DNA of 5,570 bases, taken from Chloroflexota bacterium (GTDB lineage Bacteria; Chloroflexota; Anaerolineae; Anaerolineales; Anaerolineaceae). Both the position numbers and the translations under genes were made by a program. The stretch spans positions 1-5,570 of the forward strand of contig JAJYJF010000178.1 in assembly GCA_021796375.1 (NCBI GenBank), given 5' to 3'. Positions 4,536 to 5,570 of this stretch are shown piece by piece; the first letter of the stretch is position 1; each line of letters begins with the position of its first letter. The notes beneath the pieces were generated by a model. The model searched no databases. It saw nothing but the letters and a program-made list of their open reading frames with translations, and was not told the DNA's origin.

Positions 4536-5570
4536 ATGAATTTCAGCCGAAAAGCTCGGATTTATATCATCGCCGTGTTTATCCTGGCGGTCAGTGTAGC
4601 GGTGGTCTGCAACGGGCTTTATCCCGTCACCGGGCTGGGCGATTACCTCCTCTGGCTGGTTTTTACGCTGATGATTGCGGTCAGCGATCATTTCCCGGTC
4701 CAGGTCCGGCCCGGATGGTCGCTCGAGCTCGACCTCATCCCGACCGCCGCGGCCATTCTCCTCTTTCCGCCCGGGGTGGTCCTGGCCATCTGCGGGCTGG
4801 GGATCCTGGCCGGGAGCATGAAACCGGAGACGGACTGGCAGGATCTGCTCTTCAACCTGAGCCAGAAACTGGTGACCGCGGGGGCCGCCACCCTCAGCCT
4901 GCACCTGATTTCCCCCGCGGCCTGGTCCCCCGCCTATCCGCTGTCCTGGCTGGCGGCGGCCGCTGCCAGCATGGTGATCGTCCTGGTCAGGTCGCTCCTG
5001 GTGGGCGGGATGGCCAGCATCCAGCAGGGATCGCCCTGGTTCCGGGAATGGTCCGCAGGGCTCGAGCGCAGCCTGGGAGCTGAAGCGGTCCTGATCGTCA
5101 TCGGCGTCCTGGCGGCGATGATCATCGCTCCCTATCCGTGGGCCCTGATCCTGGTGCTCGCCGCCGCAGGGGGAATCCACCTGGCCATCACGCGGCTGCA
5201 TCAATCCTACCAGCAGCAGGAAATCCTGGTTGAAAGCCACACCCGCAAAGCCGAGACGCTGCAAATTTACGTAGACCGCCTGAAGAAAAGCAACGAGGAG
5301 CTGCAGGCCGTCGCTTCGATCAACCTCGAACTGCGCAAAGCGCAGAATCGAGCCGAGCTCATCGCTCTCATCCTGGAGCAGGCCTGCCGGCACACGGGCA
5401 CTCCGAGCGGGTTGATCTCCCTGCGCAGTGCCGATTCCGGAAGCTGGGTGGTCGAATCCGCGCGCGGGAGCTGGTCCCGCAGCCAGGGGATGAAAATCGC
5501 CCCGGCGAGCCCGCTGGCGGGGAGGAACACCCAGCCCGGCATGGCCAGCGTGATCCCGGACCTCCGGCAC
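4536..5570 (+). CDS. Membrane sensor protein with coiled coil and GAF domain, N-terminal part, runs off the window
   Basis: The frame from ATG 4536 is open for 345 codons to the window edge. The N-terminal half has hydrophobic segments at about residues 9-31, 36-50, 66-95, 108-127, 136-157 and 183-215, about six helices in all. The stretch DLIPTAAAILLFPPGVVLA (66-84) and the FNLSQKLVTAGAA segment (106-118) resemble the membrane input domain of some bacterial HD-GYP, GGDEF or histidine kinase proteins, but I cannot name the domain. A charged coiled coil follows at about 222-270, and at about 270 a GAF domain begins (QNRAELIALILEQAC, then GLISLRS and SWVVESARG strands). GAF domains bind small ligands or mediate signalling. 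The output domain is not visible, so whether this is a kinase, a cyclic-di-GMP enzyme or another regulator is open. It is divergent from murJ. Confidence 0.87.
   Translation, partial: MNFSRKARIYIIAVFILAVSVAVVCNGLYPVTGLGDYLLWLVFTLMIAVSDHFPVQVRPGWSLELDLIPTAAAILLFPPGVVLAICGLGILAGSMKPETDWQDLLFNLSQKLVTAGAATLSLHLISPAAWSPAYPLSWLAAAAASMVIVLVRSLLVGGMASIQQGSPWFREWSAGLERSLGAEAVLIVIGVLAAMIIAPYPWALILVLAAAGGIHLAITRLHQSYQQQEILVESHTRKAETLQIYVDRLKKSNEELQAVASINLELRKAQNRAELIALILEQACRHTGTPSGLISLRSADSGSWVVESARGSWSRSQGMKIAPASPLAGRNTQPGMASVIPDLRH

Noticed and set aside
4272..5570. Long open frame on the minus strand opposite the GAF sensor gene (432 residues)
   Set aside because: Its composition is dominated by Gly, Pro, Gln, Arg, Asp and His with no recognisable motif, as expected for an antisense frame in GC-rich DNA. 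The plus-strand frame has membrane helices, a coiled coil, a GAF start and a ribosome site.

Overview
The window reads as a chromosomal stretch from a GC-rich bacterium, most likely a member of Chloroflexota (Anaerolineae-like). That placement is an inference. It rests on a single-pass membrane TPR protein with Pro/Thr-rich spacers and tail, a MurJ closer in its motifs to the non-proteobacterial type, and a multi-pass membrane/GAF sensor. I see no transposase, integrase, CRISPR array, tRNA or rRNA.

Layout: five genes lie on the minus strand and one on the plus strand, with one divergent intergenic region at about 4273-4535. Read in the direction of transcription, the minus-strand genes are: murJ (4272-2734, lipid II flippase); a membrane-anchored TPR protein (2701-1631); a four-helix CopD-like membrane protein (1634-1119); a YfcE/MJ0936-type metallophosphoesterase (1118-642); and the N-terminal part of an endonuclease/exonuclease/phosphatase (EEP) fold protein (548 to the window edge). 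TPR, CopD-like and phosphoesterase genes are tightly packed: an ATGA overlap, then TAA directly followed by ATG. They very probably form one transcript. murJ is 32 bases upstream of the TPR gene. A perfect TATAAT sits 7 bases before the TPR start codon, so the TPR-CopD-phosphoesterase unit may also be started by its own, possibly leaderless, promoter. The plus-strand gene (4536 to the window edge) encodes a membrane sensor with about six helices, a coiled coil and the start of a GAF domain; its output domain is outside the window.

How the genes work together is mostly unknown. murJ has a clear role in cell-wall precursor export. The TPR protein may be an extracytoplasmic scaffold, and the CopD-like protein an integral membrane partner, but nothing in the sequence proves a shared pathway. 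The most notable points are a missing metal-binding Glu in the EEP protein, the absence in MurJ of several charged residues essential in the E. coli protein, a candidate leaderless start for the TPR gene, and a strong G-run tract opposite the Pro/Thr linker. I do not see a clearly new multi-gene system here.
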